Assembly: GCF_015706575.1 (NCBI RefSeq)
Contig: NW_024037059.1
Span: 41,887,058-41,951,057 of the forward strand
Reading direction: 5' to 3'
Length of the DNA stretch: 64,000 nt
Source: Patiria miniata
Taxonomy: Eukaryota; Echinodermata; Asteroidea; Valvatida; Asterinidae
Shown: positions 35,719 to 47,530 of the stretch, piece after piece
Position numbering within the stretch: position 1 is the stretch's first letter
Layout: each line of letters starts with the position of its first letter
Made by a program: the position numbers and the translations under genes
Notes under the pieces: model-generated
Databases searched by the model: none
What the model saw: only the letters and a program-made list of their open reading frames with translations
Told to the model about the DNA's origin: nothing

Positions 35719-37241
35719 CAGTGTTGTAGGTCTCGAGACCGGTCTCGGTCTCGGAAGCTGTGGTCTCGGTCTTGGTCTCGGTCTTGGTCCCCTTTGGTCT
35801 CGATATTTTGGCTGGTCTCGGGTCGAGACCGGCAATATGTAGCTTTTACAGCTCGATCGATTACTTTGTGTTCACTTCGTTCAGTACCGTTGTTATTTAA
35901 AACATTTGCTAGCCCGTAGATCAAGCTTGTTATATATCGCGTTCGGTTTGGACTCGACAGCACGTTGGAAGTCCCCAAAGTACATGTAAAGCTGCAGCAG
36001 TACCAGTCACTGAACGATTTGGAACAAGTTCGGCATTTATCTGTTGAGTCGGCCACATAAAGCAAAGTATAAACTTGTAACAATTTATGCAATAAGGGTC
36101 AACCATTTTCGGGAAGGTGTGTAGTTTAGCCCACCCCTGTGGGCGTAATCACTTGCATTTTGTATTCTGATAATAAATGAGGTGCTTCAAATTAGTTATA
36201 TTTTCGACCCCACCAATGTTCTCTTTAATTTGGGACAGTATTTTACCTGATTTTCCAGCTTTGAGCTCACACACTCTTACCAGTTACCACTCACTGTTGC
36301 CATGAGAGTGTATGATTAGACCCCATTTTCTGGCTGCTCATTTTAAAGTACCCCATTATTCCTCAAAAATTAAAAGTCCCGTTCAGAAAAAAATTAAAAA
36401 TCCATATCTGACACATTCTGGCTACCACCTCGCAACTTGTGGGTCGCAACTTGTGTACAAGTCCACATTCTATGACACAAATTTAAAAATTAATTCAACA
36501 TTTTCTAGCTCCCATTTTTTAAAATCAAGTACACAAGTCTTGTTAAAAGTTAAGTCCTAAATTTATTTTAGGAAAAAAGAGGCAATGTAAAATTAAAATT
36601 GCATCTTTAAATATCCGTTAGAAGTCATAGCTGAAACCAAGGGGGTGACTGTGGAGTTTAGGATCCGAGTTCCTATAACAGATAAAGAAGCATCTGCCTT
36701 TAACTTTTTACTTTTGTCACGATTGGGTGTAGACAACATGTCAAAGCCCATATTTCTTAAGTGTAACTACTTTTTGCTCAAGTAAGGTGTCATGTATCAA
36801 TTTGTCAACACTGCCACTGGTCAAAATTTTGGTCTGTATTCTTTGTGAATAGAAAGGTTACATTTTTCAACGATAATAACGTGTCTTGTTTTTTTTTATT
36901 TCGACTATTGTTATTTATTATCAGCGGTCTCGGTCTCGGTCTCGGACCACATTGGTCTCGGTCCGCCTTGAAGGGGCTGGTCTCGGTCTCGGTCTCGGTC
37001 TCGAATCTTCAGGTCTCGGTCTTGGTCTCGGTCTCGGACCATATTGGTCTCGGTCTCGGTCCGCCTTGAAGGGGCTGGTCTCGGTCTCGGTCTCGAATCT
37101 TCAGGTCTCGGTCTCGGTCTCGGTCTCGGACCATATTGGTCTCGGTCTCGGTCCGCCTTGAAGGGGCTGGTCTCGGTCTCGAATCTTCAGGTCTCGGTCT
37201 TGGTCTCGGTCTCGGACTATCCGGTCTCGACTACAACACTG
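35719..37241. mobile_element. hAT-type element with GGTCTC minisatellite and 8-bp target duplication
   Basis: 1523 bp, starting 60 bases after the stop of the second CACTA gene. The ends CAGTGTTGTAG and CTACAACACTG are inverted. GTATAAAC flanks both sides (35711-35718 and 37242-37249). GGTCTCGGTCTCGG arrays lie just inside both ends (about 35733-35845 and 36924-37232). The interior is AT-rich without transposase. Confidence 0.92.
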
Positions 37242-37735
37242 GTATAAACACTGTATACATTGTATACAGTCCCACCAAAGTGATTTTTTCGGACTTTCAC
37301 CCGGGCGGTAACACACTGATTATACATGTACATGTACAGTGTTTAAACATTACATTGGTGAAGGGCAAAACCTAATACATCACCCCGACGCGAATTCCAT
37401 CTTACAAATAAATTCACAATGCAACATCCCAAGTGCATTCTGTGGGACACACACACCAATCACCATAAAAGGTGTTGTTTATCTCACTAGCTGAGGGGTT
37501 TCAAAAAAATATGAAGTGAAATTGTTAATCAAAATCAGGATTTTGGGGTTCAAAAAGTTTAGACTTTTTGACCGAAAATGTATTTGTGAATGGGAATAAA
37601 TGTGCTTGGTCAGTATAAATCAATCAGTTTACAACGGCTTGGAGTCTGGGTGTTTATAATTACCAGAGCCGAAGGCATGTCCAGACTTCAAGCGGTCTTA
37701 AACAGAGTGAATCATACTGACTAAGTACACATCTA

Positions 37736-38246
37736 CAGGGTGCCCCACAACAAAAAACAGTCAAAGACCAATTAAAAAAGGTATATTGCATGTGAGTTTT
37801 GGAATATTTTAAAATCACCTCTTAAAGTCAGTGATCTACCATGTAAACTTTATTTCGTTCAAATTGAAGCACTGCAACGGACGCTATGCTTCATCAAACT
37901 CAGGGGATGAAAATGGAGTTGGGCCACCTTCCTTGAAAGTGAGACAGCGCAGTTTAGAGAAACACACACATACGCGTGCGGGTGTTTGATCTATCCTTTG
38001 TGTTTGGCCCATCTTTTGTGTGTTTCAACTGCGCTGTCTCATTTTCAAGGAAAGTGGCCCCAGGCAATTTTCATCCTCTGATTTTGATGAAGCATAGCGT
38101 CCGTTCCAGTGCTTCGATTTGAACGAAATCAAGTTTATATGGTAGATTGATTATCTGACTTTAAGAGGTGATTTTAAAATATTCCAAAACTTGCATGCAA
38201 TACATGTATACGTTTATTAATTGGTCTTTGACTGTGGGGCACCCTG
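37736..38246. mobile_element. Foldback MITE, TA target
   Basis: 511 bp, almost wholly one long inverted repeat with arms of about 240 bp. The termini CAGGGTGCCCCAC and GTGGGGCACCCTG are flanked by TA on both sides, as in Tc1/mariner-derived MITEs. Confidence 0.88.
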
Positions 38247-38528
38247 TACATGTACATTCAGTTGGATTTTAAGGAAACTTGAAACTTGTTCGTGTTATTA
38301 AGAGTTTGTAATTTACAAAAATTGAACCTAGTCAGTTTCCCTTGTGGTTTATTTGACAATTTGATATTAAAAAGCCGTATCCTTTCACAGTGATCCCCTA
38401 CTACTGCTTCCCAAGTTGCAGCATTGCTAATGCTGCATGTATCTAGTGATCCTTGGCCACACAGTATGTATTGGTGTCATGGCTTCTGATCACAAAGATG
38501 ACTGACAATTTGGGACACTACCAACATA

Positions 38529-38602
38529 GGGCTGGATAGCTCAGTTGGTAGAGCTCTGGTACGGTAAACCCGGAGGTTGCAGGTTCGAGTCCCGCCCCAG
38601 TC
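38529..38602 (+). ncRNA. tRNA-like sequence (tRNA-derived SINE head or pseudo-tRNA)
   Basis: It has a good A box (TAGCTCAGTTGG) and B box (GGTTCGAGTCC) and folds into a cloverleaf. However, the acceptor, anticodon and T stems each have a mismatch, and position 33 before the would-be GGT anticodon is C, not U. It is more likely a decayed tRNA or SINE head than a functional tRNA-Thr. Related sequence (GTCAGTTTCCC, GGTTTATTTGACA) lies on both sides near 38325 and 38640. Confidence 0.6.
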
Positions 38603-38751
38603 AATTCTTTGTTCAACTTTAAAATCACCAAAATTGAACCCAGTCAGTTTCCCTCGGGGTTTATTTGACAGTTTTTAATTTGGATACATGTACAGAATGC
38701 ATTTTAACATTGAGAGAATGACCTCTGTGAAGAAATTAAATACTCATAAAT

Positions 38752-38835
38752 ACTGAGACAGTTTAGCCATTGGTCGAGAGCCATCACATGACCGGAAACA
38801 GTTTATAAAGCACCGGCTAGCTGGTCTTTAACACT
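38752..38835 (-). repeat. Dispersed repeat family, copy 2
   Basis: Reverse-strand relative of the 16.04-16.27 kb repeat (AGACCAGCTAGCC, GGCTCTCGACCAATGG). Confidence 0.6.
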
Positions 38836-39165
38836 TTTTGGGCGTCACATGGACTACTATATATCTGTTCCCTTGTGTGTAACATTCGATATGTTTGCGC
38901 AGTACTGCCAATGATTCCAAATTCACTCTGTCCTAACTTGTCGCATTATGCGTTACATCAGCAGAACGCATGCGCCACCATACTTGCCTGGTTAGTGTGT
39001 GAGTTCAAGGTACATGTAATTTGTTCTTTCTTTGGACCATATTTTAAAAGTATAAGTTTGTTTGGTAAATATATGTTTTTAAAAAATATATATGTGTGCA
39101 GTGTTTCCTTTGTTATAGCCAGGCGGATACGTATGTTTAGTTATTACCATGGGCACATGCCACAG

Positions 39166-40319
39166 GTAATATCGGTAATAATGGTCTTAGATATCGATCG
39201 GTAATGTGGGTAAAAACGGATCAACATACAGTGGTAATAACATGGCAATGCCGGAAATATCGGTTACATTATCCCTGGTAATATTGGGTAAATGGGGGTA
39301 ATGCCGGAAAAATCGGTAGCATTATCCCTGGTAATATTGGGTAAATAGGGTAATATCGGGTGGTAATAACATGGCAATGCCGGAAATATCGGTTACATTA
39401 TCTCTGGTAATATTGGGTAAATGGGGTAATATCGGTTACATTATCCCTGGTAATATTGGGTAAATGGGGGTAATATTGGGTAAATGGGGGTAATATTGGG
39501 TAAATGGGGGTAATGCCGGAAATATCAGTAGCATTATCCCTGGTAATATTGGGTAAATAGGGTAATATCGGGTGGTAATAACATGGTAATGCCGGAAAAA
39601 CAGGTTACATTATCCCTGGTAATATTGGGTAAATGGGGTAATATCGGGTGGTAATAACATGGCAATGCCGGAAAAACCGGTTACATTATCCCTGGTAATA
39701 TTGGGTTAATGGGGTAATATCGGGTGTAATAACATGGCAATGCCGGAAATATCGGTTACATTATCCCTGGTAATATTGGGTAAATGGGGTAATATCGGGT
39801 GGTAATAACATGGCAATGCCGGAAAAACAGGTTACATTATCCCTGGTAATATTGGGTAAATGGGGTAATATCGGGTGGTAATAACATGGCAATGCCGGAA
39901 AAACCGGTTACATTATCCCTGGTAATATTGGGTAAATGGGGTAATATCGGGTGGTAATAACATGGCAATGCCGGAAATATCGGTTACATTATCCCTGGTA
40001 ATATTGGGTAAATGGGGTAATATCGGGTGGTAATAACATGGCAATGCCGGAAATATCGGTTACATTACCCCTGGTAATATTGGGTAAATGGGGTAATATC
40101 GGTTACATTATCCCTGGTAATATTGGGTAAATGGGGTAATGCCGGAAATATCGGTAGCATATCTCTGGTAATATTGGGTAAATAGGGTAATAACGGGTTG
40201 CAACAAGGAAATATTGGTCTACTATTTCCCCGTTATTACCCACTGGTATAATGTTACCCGGTAATAACTACCGTTATTACTCGTTACAACCCGGGTAATA
40301 TCGGGTAAAATGCCCAGTG
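39166..40319 (+). repeat. Right subterminal array, 76-bp units
   Basis: Tandem units of 76 bp (for example CATTATCCCT recurring at 39835, 39911 and 39987) with deletions and truncated units. Motifs are GGTAATATTGGGTAAATGGG, GGTAATATCGGG and CATGGCAATGCCGGAAATAT. It shares TAATATCGGTAA/TTA with the left array and ends in TGCCCAGTG at 40319, the inverse of the left terminus. Confidence 0.93.
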
Positions 40320-41485
40320 GGTCTGTTAAAATTCAAATTAGAATGTAAGATTTAAAGTAGTTGATAAATCAAGATTACAATAATAGAGAAAATGAATTTA
40401 CTGTACTCTATAGACGCGAGGATAAGAAAATATGAATAAGTAAAAGTAAGTTAATCATAAAATGCCAAACATATCATATTAAAAGGTATGAACAACACAT
40501 TATAGAGACAAAACATTGAAAATAAAACAAAGAAATTAAAATCAAGAAAAGACTAAAACACCCCCCTAACAAATCCTTAACGTGTCATACATATTATGTT
40601 AAAATAATGGAAAATATGTATGTAACATACGGCTCTAAATCAAGATAGAAAAAATAGGGAAATTACTAAATTGTAGTTAATATTAAACATACCAGAATAC
40701 ATTAAAATAAGATCATCACATGCATTAGGGACATAAACGTTTACAACAAAAATATAATATGGACAACTAAAACAATTAAAACGAATAACAAACAATTGAA
40801 CCAGAAAAATATAATAAAATATACTAAAAATATACTCAAAACAAATTGGGAGAACAAGCAATTAAAACATTGAAATCAGTCAAATACAATTAGACAGGCG
40901 AAGCGATTGGAGCGGGAGACCACATACGCGACCAGTCGCTCGCTGTTTCACAGCAGCTCTAAGCCACGATGACCTTGGCGAAAGGCTAGTGGTAGGATGG
41001 CTCTGTAGAGGTACGGTGCTAGTCATCTTACCGCTCACTGGCTTCATCTGTAGTCTGTCATAAACTCTCTTTCTTTTTTTTACAATTGATATATATTGTA
41101 AATTCTTTGTATTTTTAAATTTATGATTGTGTATATGTATCTTGTAATATTTTTTTCATATCGGCCAGTGGAGAAGTTTAATAAAAAATCAATAAAATAA
41201 AAATAATAAGCAACTAAATTTGCTAACCATTCCATCCCCCTACTTTACAGCTCTACGAAATTGCATTGTATGGCGTAGAAACACGAGCAAAATGGGGGGG
41301 GGGGGGTCCTCAGCTAACCAAAATCTCTCGTATTATAAGAGCTGTACGAAATTCAGCCGTATTAATTAACGGCCAGATAACCCTAACCCTGCTGCCAGCG
41401 GCCTGGGAACGAGTGAAGCATTGAGACGCTGTTAATAGGAAGATCCTTTCGTTTTTATAGTTGATTACTCACTAATCAGGTAACA
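40320..41485. other. A-rich flank right of the large element
   Basis: No gene. 40320-40890 is A-rich on the plus strand, like a T-rich LINE 3' UTR on the minus strand. 41160-41220 is a second retrotransposon-like A-rich tail with tandem AATAAAA. A G run lies near 41290. Confidence 0.4.
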
Positions 41486-41491
41486 TTTATT
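41486..41491 (-). terminator. Candidate polyadenylation signal of the ODC-like gene
   Basis: AATAAA on the minus strand, about 115 bases past the stop at 41605. Confidence 0.5.
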
Positions 41492-41604
41492 TATGATTTA
41501 CCGATCTTAGTATTCATTTCGAAAGTTTATTTCGAATGAAAAACTTCTGAACCGTGTAGGCCTAAGTGGAACCTATAGTAGGCCCTACTTAAATAGACCT
41601 ATTT

Positions 41605-44600
41605 TTATACGGACGCTTGCTCATCAAAAACTACTCCTTTGCTCATGGTGCTGTCTTGGAAAATCTCGCGTAGGATGGGTCTGAGGAAAAATAATCAAAT
41701 AAAATACAAGGTGAGTAAAAAAAACCGAAACCCAAAATGTCGGGACTATTGTTTTATTGAAGTTCTGCATGTAGCACTTTCAAAATCTAGGATATGAAAG
41801 CCCAATTCATAAGCTTTCTTTTAGTACAAGAATCTTTCAAATCAATTCAAAGTTTAAACACAACCACCGTTTTAAGGTTCTGTCCACGGATCACAAAAAA
41901 GGGGGCGTTCTTTCAGCAAAACAAAAACAATTCACACACATCCCTATGTGATTTGTTTTCGTTTTGCTGAATTTATGAAAGAACGCTGAACTTTTTTTGT
42001 GATCCGTGGACGGAACCTTAAAACGGTGGTTGTGTTTAAAATTCCGTAACTTGAAAAGTACAGAAGTAATTTGAATGATTCTTGTACTAATTGGGCTTTT
42101 ATATCCTAGATTTTGAAAATGCTACATGCAGAACTTCACTAAAACAATGGTCTCAACATTTGGGTTTCGTTTATTTGACTCACCCATATGATAGTGTACG
42201 TATCCATGCAATATTGAGCTGAGTGGCCTTACATACATACCTCAACAGACTTTATAATACTATATCGTGCATGTTCAAGTGTAGTCTGTGCAGGGAATAG
42301 ACCTTTGCTGTGCAGATTCGGCACGACTGTGCAAAACAAGACCGCGAGATTCCGACCATTCAGGAGGCGCCTTGTAGGGGCTTCAATAAACCGTTGTTGT
42401 ATTACAAAAATATGGCATCCAAATTGACCACTGAACAGCTCAGTCCGTATTTCTGATCGATTCGCAATGACGTCATTTAAGTCGATCCTGATTGGCTGGC
42501 GCCGGGGTGGCATAAAATTTGCATTGCTCATTTAATATCCAGACATTCACATTGGTTAATTACGAAGAGGGCTCCGTTGGACGGGTGACACTCAGCCTAA
42601 TACAAGTGCGGAACTATAGACAATTAATAGGTTTCTGAGATGCCAATCTTAAGAAATATAGGAGAATTAGACATTTTGAATATTGATGTCAATTTCTGCA
42701 AATGTTTTATCCTCGAAAATGTAGGCCTATATACGATGATGATAATGTGGTAGCCTGTTTCCCACGCTAAGAGCAAAGGATAAAAAGGACAATATCGTGA
42801 TATGCCGTGGAAATTTAACACTTGCCCCAATATGCAATCTGTCTACTCACAGAGATTCTTTTGGTGCGACATAATAGGATTTCGGGGTTCCAAATCCGTT
42901 GAAATCACAGCTAGTTGAAGACGCGTATGCTCCCATATCTTAAGAACAGAAAAGGTTAAAAAAAAAATGACATCAAGATAAATGAAAGCCAATGAAAATT
43001 CGCTATTTTATTGACCTTTATTTGCAAATTCAGTGCACAGTCATTCGTAAATCACAAGTACGTGGATTATGTTCAAGATCAAAAAATATATAATATCGTG
43101 AGAAATACAAAGAGTTCAATTGTATAGAACCGTTTTACCCTATTGAAAAATACCGAATGGTTATCAAAGTATGACTGGAAACGTCGGAAAAAGGGCCATT
43201 TTACGAGACTTTTTGCCGGGAAACGGGCCCGTACAGAGGTTTGAACTGAAATGAACACAACAAATTCATAAACGTTTGCACGCACTAACGGTGACACCAT
43301 GGCTAAATAAACACATACATGCACAAAAGGAAAACATATCTTGAAATGATGCATGGAGTTTCTGTCCCGGCTCTACCATAGTCAACTTTGCTCTGCGGGC
43401 CTTTGAGACAACCTTATTATTAGAAATATATCCTAATTTTGGACTTACTTTGGAAAATGACGAAGTCGCCAGCTGTTAATAGCGGGAGCTTGCAGTCGGG
43501 AAACAGACAATCAGTTGCATCACAAGTCGGACCCCAGATGCATGATGGGTACAAAGGCTCGTCTTTTTGCAGTTTCTATTGTCAGTCGGTAAAACAAAGT
43601 ATATCGATTAACGAATACAGTTATTTGTATTTAGTACATGTACATTGATTATTTGTTTTGTACTTGCGTTACCCACTTACTCTCAGCGGATATGGTGGCG
43701 CGAAGAAATTCGGATCCGTGAAGAGCGGACTGAAGGAGTTGTATAACCCCGTATTTAAATAGTAATATTTTGTCAGTTTGCCACTTTTCTGGTCAGCACC
43801 TAAAAAAAAAAACACATCGGAAACAATGGGTAAATATCTGGTAGAAGAAGCAGTTGCAAAGTAAAAACTTCGCTCATATAGGCCGTTTTAACGAGCTGGT
43901 CATTATTAAATTGAAAAGAAAAGAAACTGCCTACCGTTGTTGTTGCCATCACGTGTGGCTATGACGTTAGCCACGAGATGCACCGCCGATTCGACGTAGT
44001 ACGTACCGGGCTCAGCGATCACTCTCACCCCGCAGCCCGACGGGAAATGCCGCTTCAATGACTCGCTTATTGCATCTGCAAACTGCGTATAAAGTTACGT
44101 CGGTAAATTTTACGTGAAAATAACTTCAACTTGTCATTCTCTTGTTCCTCGGGTACCCCCCCCCACCCCTTCCTAAAACCATAAGCGATATAACTGCACA
44201 TATATAGTTAGATACTCGTTACAAATTTATCATTTTGACTGGAAAACAGAAAAACCATGTATTGCAAACGAGCAATTAACGTGTGTTTCAATCACCTGTT
44301 GGAATCCAGGTTTGAAGTTCTCTCTTCCAGGATATCCTCCTCCAATGTCCAACAACTTCATGTCATGGCCGAGGGCTCTCCCGGCGTCAAACAGCGACTT
44401 GGCACACGATATGGCCCCGGAAAACACCTCCGGATTGGAAGCACCGCTCCCAATGTGGAAGCTGCACAGTCGGGACAGAATTGTCGCGACAAATAAACGA
44501 AAGAATTCTAATTGGTATTTATAACAATGAAAAATGGACAGGAAGGAGAACGATGATGGTACAGCTTTAAACGTGATATTTGGTTAAAGGGAATATACAT

Positions 44601-47530
44601 CATTTGCTTTTACTGTAATTTTCAGAAATGGATGGAATTGGGGGGTTGGAAATATATATCAAATATAATTACACTGACTTTTTTGAGGTTTTGGGTTCGA
44701 AAATGCTATAAAAACCAAGAAAAACAATCATTTCCCTGTAGTCTGGTTCCCTGACTCCATATAAGAAGAAATAGAGCAGTTTACTTACATTGGGGAATTG
44801 TAAGGTCAGGGAACCAGTCTAGCTGGCTCGTACCCGTTCATAGGTTTGTAATCGATTGCAAACAAGTGCGATGGTCAATTGGGGCCAGTATTTGAAAAAA
44901 AAACCCAGTTTTTTCCAACGCTGATCGGCCGATCAGCGTTGGAAATTGATACAAAAATATCACTTTTCTTGAAAATGACAGTATACCAGGTGCCATGATT
45001 TTACAGGATGCTTTACACTGTCATTCACTAACAGTCCAACAAGGTATTTCAAAATGATTTGGTAGTTTTATTCTTTGATGTTTGCAAATGTTGTATTTTC
45101 CCTTTAACATACAAGTCTTCAAAGACCATTTTCATGTTATGGTCATTTTGTTTTTTTCCTATTCAAATCAACGTAACCAAAGCGAGGCTGGAAGGAAAAA
45201 TAGTCTGTTTCCTTTTTTTGCAAAGGAAACTATTATTCAGTCCTGTTATTGGATACAGGGAACATGACTGAAATGGCGGTAGCATGATAAAGATCTATTG
45301 TATCTTCTCCCATCAAACATTCTTGCTACAGAAACACACCTGACACCGATGATTTCCATTGCCAACGCCTTAGCTAGCTGCATCAATCCTGGGATGTCAT
45401 CCAGTGGGCAGCCAAACTTGGACCCCAATTTATAGACTGCGCTCGGGTCGTCAAACAACATGCGCAGCACAAGCCTACAGGAGTAAACAAGCGGGAACAT
45501 AGCTATAGCATCTACACGATACTCACTTTAGATGGCTTATAACAACCCTGGATTTTAATTACTGCTTTCTAAGTTAAGCACGAAAACTTAAAGATTGGTA
45601 CCGATGCTGACTTCGAGGGACTTTAAACATCAACTCTTAATGCGTCCTCTTTCATCATAGTTGAGGTTTGAGACAAATTTAGTCTCCTTTATACTCACTT
45701 TGCCTCTGGATAGACGCGTTTGACCTTTTGCAACTCCTCCATGGTGTCAAAGGTCATGAGACTGACTCCCTTCTCCTTGGCGTAGCGGAGATGCGACACC
45801 TGTTTGTATGGGTTGGCGTAGATGATGCGGTCAGGGCTAGCTCCCGCATCCAACACCATCTCAATCTCTCTCTTAGATACAAAAGAAAACTCGAGCATGT
45901 CACTATTTCTCCATGACTAGCATCACACGTCCATACAATATTGAAAGATAATTATCTTCTTACCTTACTTGCACAGTCAAAGCTTCGATGACGTCCCACC
46001 ATCAACTTCAAAATTGCCGGGTCAGGGTTACACTTGACGGCTACAATTGAAGATATGAAGACCACTAGATGAAGAGATTAGTGGCTATAGGGTGCTTAAC
46101 ACATAAGCTACAGGGATAAAAGACCTTAATTACACAATACAGATATAAATATATCAATAACTGTAATGGGATGTGTATAAGCATTGCTTTTGTCAGGATA
46201 GGCAAAGAAGTTGCATTATGGAAGTAATATTTCGGTTTAACTTTTGATTAATAATTCGTGAAATAAAGCGCAGGTCGATCCGCGCCACCGAGACAGTGTA
46301 GCGACATGTAGTAATTTTCATTAGGGGGACCATTTCTTTGTTGTCAAAATTCCATATGACCGTAAACATGAGAAAAATAAAGGAATACAATATACTGACC
46401 ATAAAATGTCTCTACTGTAGGTAGCAACTCCTGCCACTGTCTGTCTTTTGCAATCACGTCACCGAGGTCACAAATGTAAAAGGGATCACCGTAATCCTGG
46501 TATAAAGCAAAATACAAAGGAAGAAATTAATCGATTTATTCAATAATCATTGAACACGGACTATCATTGAACAAATTGAAACTCACATTCTCAGAATATA
46601 AATTAACTGATGGCAAATAAGTAATAAACACTTAATTGACAATCATATCCAGAAAATGCCATGAAGACTTAATTTAGAAAACTTCACGGAGTTTTTCAAG
46701 TAAAAGTGTTCAAAATAGTACGATCACACTCAATAAAACCTTCATCGTGCGACATTGAAGGCCGAAGTAACGTAATGTAATGCACCTTTGTGTCCCATTT
46801 AACCTTATTTTAAATTTTTGTTTGGGCATTTTGGTGCCTTTTTGTTTGGTTGTTATGCTTATGAAATTTGCATATTCATGTTATGCATATTTATGCAAAA
46901 GTGTGATGTAGTTTCAGGCAGAAACCTCAATGTTCCAGCTATTTCAGCACCAAAATTTGCCTTAACTTTTTGGGATATTTTGCTGTTGTAACTTTCTTTT
47001 CTTTGGTGATTTGATGTTGTTTCAGTACAAGACATGAGCAAAATGAGCAAACTTTTTCCACAAATGATTTAATGAGTAAATGTTAGGTTCACAATTTGAA
47101 CAGAAAACCCCTAAACATCTTTCTAAGATCATTCCGACAACAGCGCCCTTATTTGTCAGGAATGTTAAATGTTTACAAAAATCGATTTTTCATTAAGACT
47201 ATTTAACCAAAAGAGGATGTAAAATAGTTTTCATAAATTTAAGAGGATTAGAAAGATGTACAAAATATGTTCCTAAGTAAAATTCTTGTCATGGGCCCCT
47301 TAATGGTTTACTGGTGCTCATGATCTCTTTCCCAAGTTACCACGTACAGCGAATATACCGGATATAGATAGACAAACCACTAGACGGACTGACAGCAAGC
47401 CAGACAGAAAAAAACATATATGTACCTGTTCCACCATCAAATGTTCCTCGATGGTCCATCTTGCAATGTCTGATATTGATTGCTTGGTGTATATATCTGC
47501 TTTGAAGTTTGTCGATTCAAACTGCTCCAT
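41605..47530 (-). CDS. Ornithine decarboxylase-like PLP enzyme
   Basis: Eleven exons join in phase to 436 residues: 47426-47530, 46400-46496, 45964-46040, 45699-45871, 45340-45474, 44296-44461, 43935-44082, 43681-43799, 43449-43575, 42851-42938 and 41605-41680. ODC makes putrescine from ornithine, the first polyamine step. Active-site motifs are kept: FYAVKCN (PLP lysine), FDCASK with the next-turn Glu, [22 protein letters not shown], the human Tyr323 and Asp332 counterparts, WGPTCD (catalytic Cys-Asp) and NMGAY. One is not: EPGRYYV is EPGTYYV here, so the human Arg277 that grips the PLP phosphate is Thr. NDGVYGSF is NTGLYNSF. It may be a divergent ODC, a related decarboxylase, or an antizyme-inhibitor-like paralog; retention of the other residues favours an enzyme. 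Confidence 0.9.
41709..42185. mobile_element. Foldback MITE in the last ODC intron
   Basis: About 480 bp, mostly one inverted repeat: GGTGAGTAAAAAAAACCGAA at the left, with its inverse ending GACTCACCC at the right. Arms meet near 41930 around GTGTGAATT-like sequence. Confidence 0.8.
44912..44945. repeat. Perfect 34-base palindrome
   Basis: Centred on CTGATCGGCCGATCAG with no loop, in an ODC intron. Confidence 0.95.

Larger units (their letters stand above)
20421..40319 (+). mobile_element. Putative giant CACTA (EnSpm-type) DNA transposon, about 19.9 kb
   Basis: Left end reads CACTGGGCAATTTGTTACCG; the right end read inward on the minus strand is CACTGGGCATTTTACCCGAT. Both ends carry about a kilobase or more of tandem arrays built on ATTACC (left) or its complement GGTAAT (right), as subterminal repeats of CACTA elements do. 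Between them lie a CACTA-type transposase gene and a second multi-exon gene on one strand. CACTA elements move by cut-and-paste with a DDE transposase. No clear 3-bp target duplication is visible (CCC on the left, GGT on the right), so the exact ends or the unity of the element remain inferred. Confidence 0.6.

Noticed and set aside
37044..37316. ORFs rich in GLGLGLG or RDRDRD repeats.
   Set aside because: They translate the GGTCTC minisatellite of a hAT-type element, not a gene.
38529..38602. A functional tRNA-Thr(GGT).
   Set aside because: Three stems contain mismatches and the base before the anticodon is C instead of U.
42229..42531. A 100-codon minus-strand ORF considered as the C-terminal exon of the ODC-like gene.
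   Set aside because: The 41605-41680 exon has a better acceptor, the right phase and an ODC-like tail; the longer ORF fits neither phase nor family.
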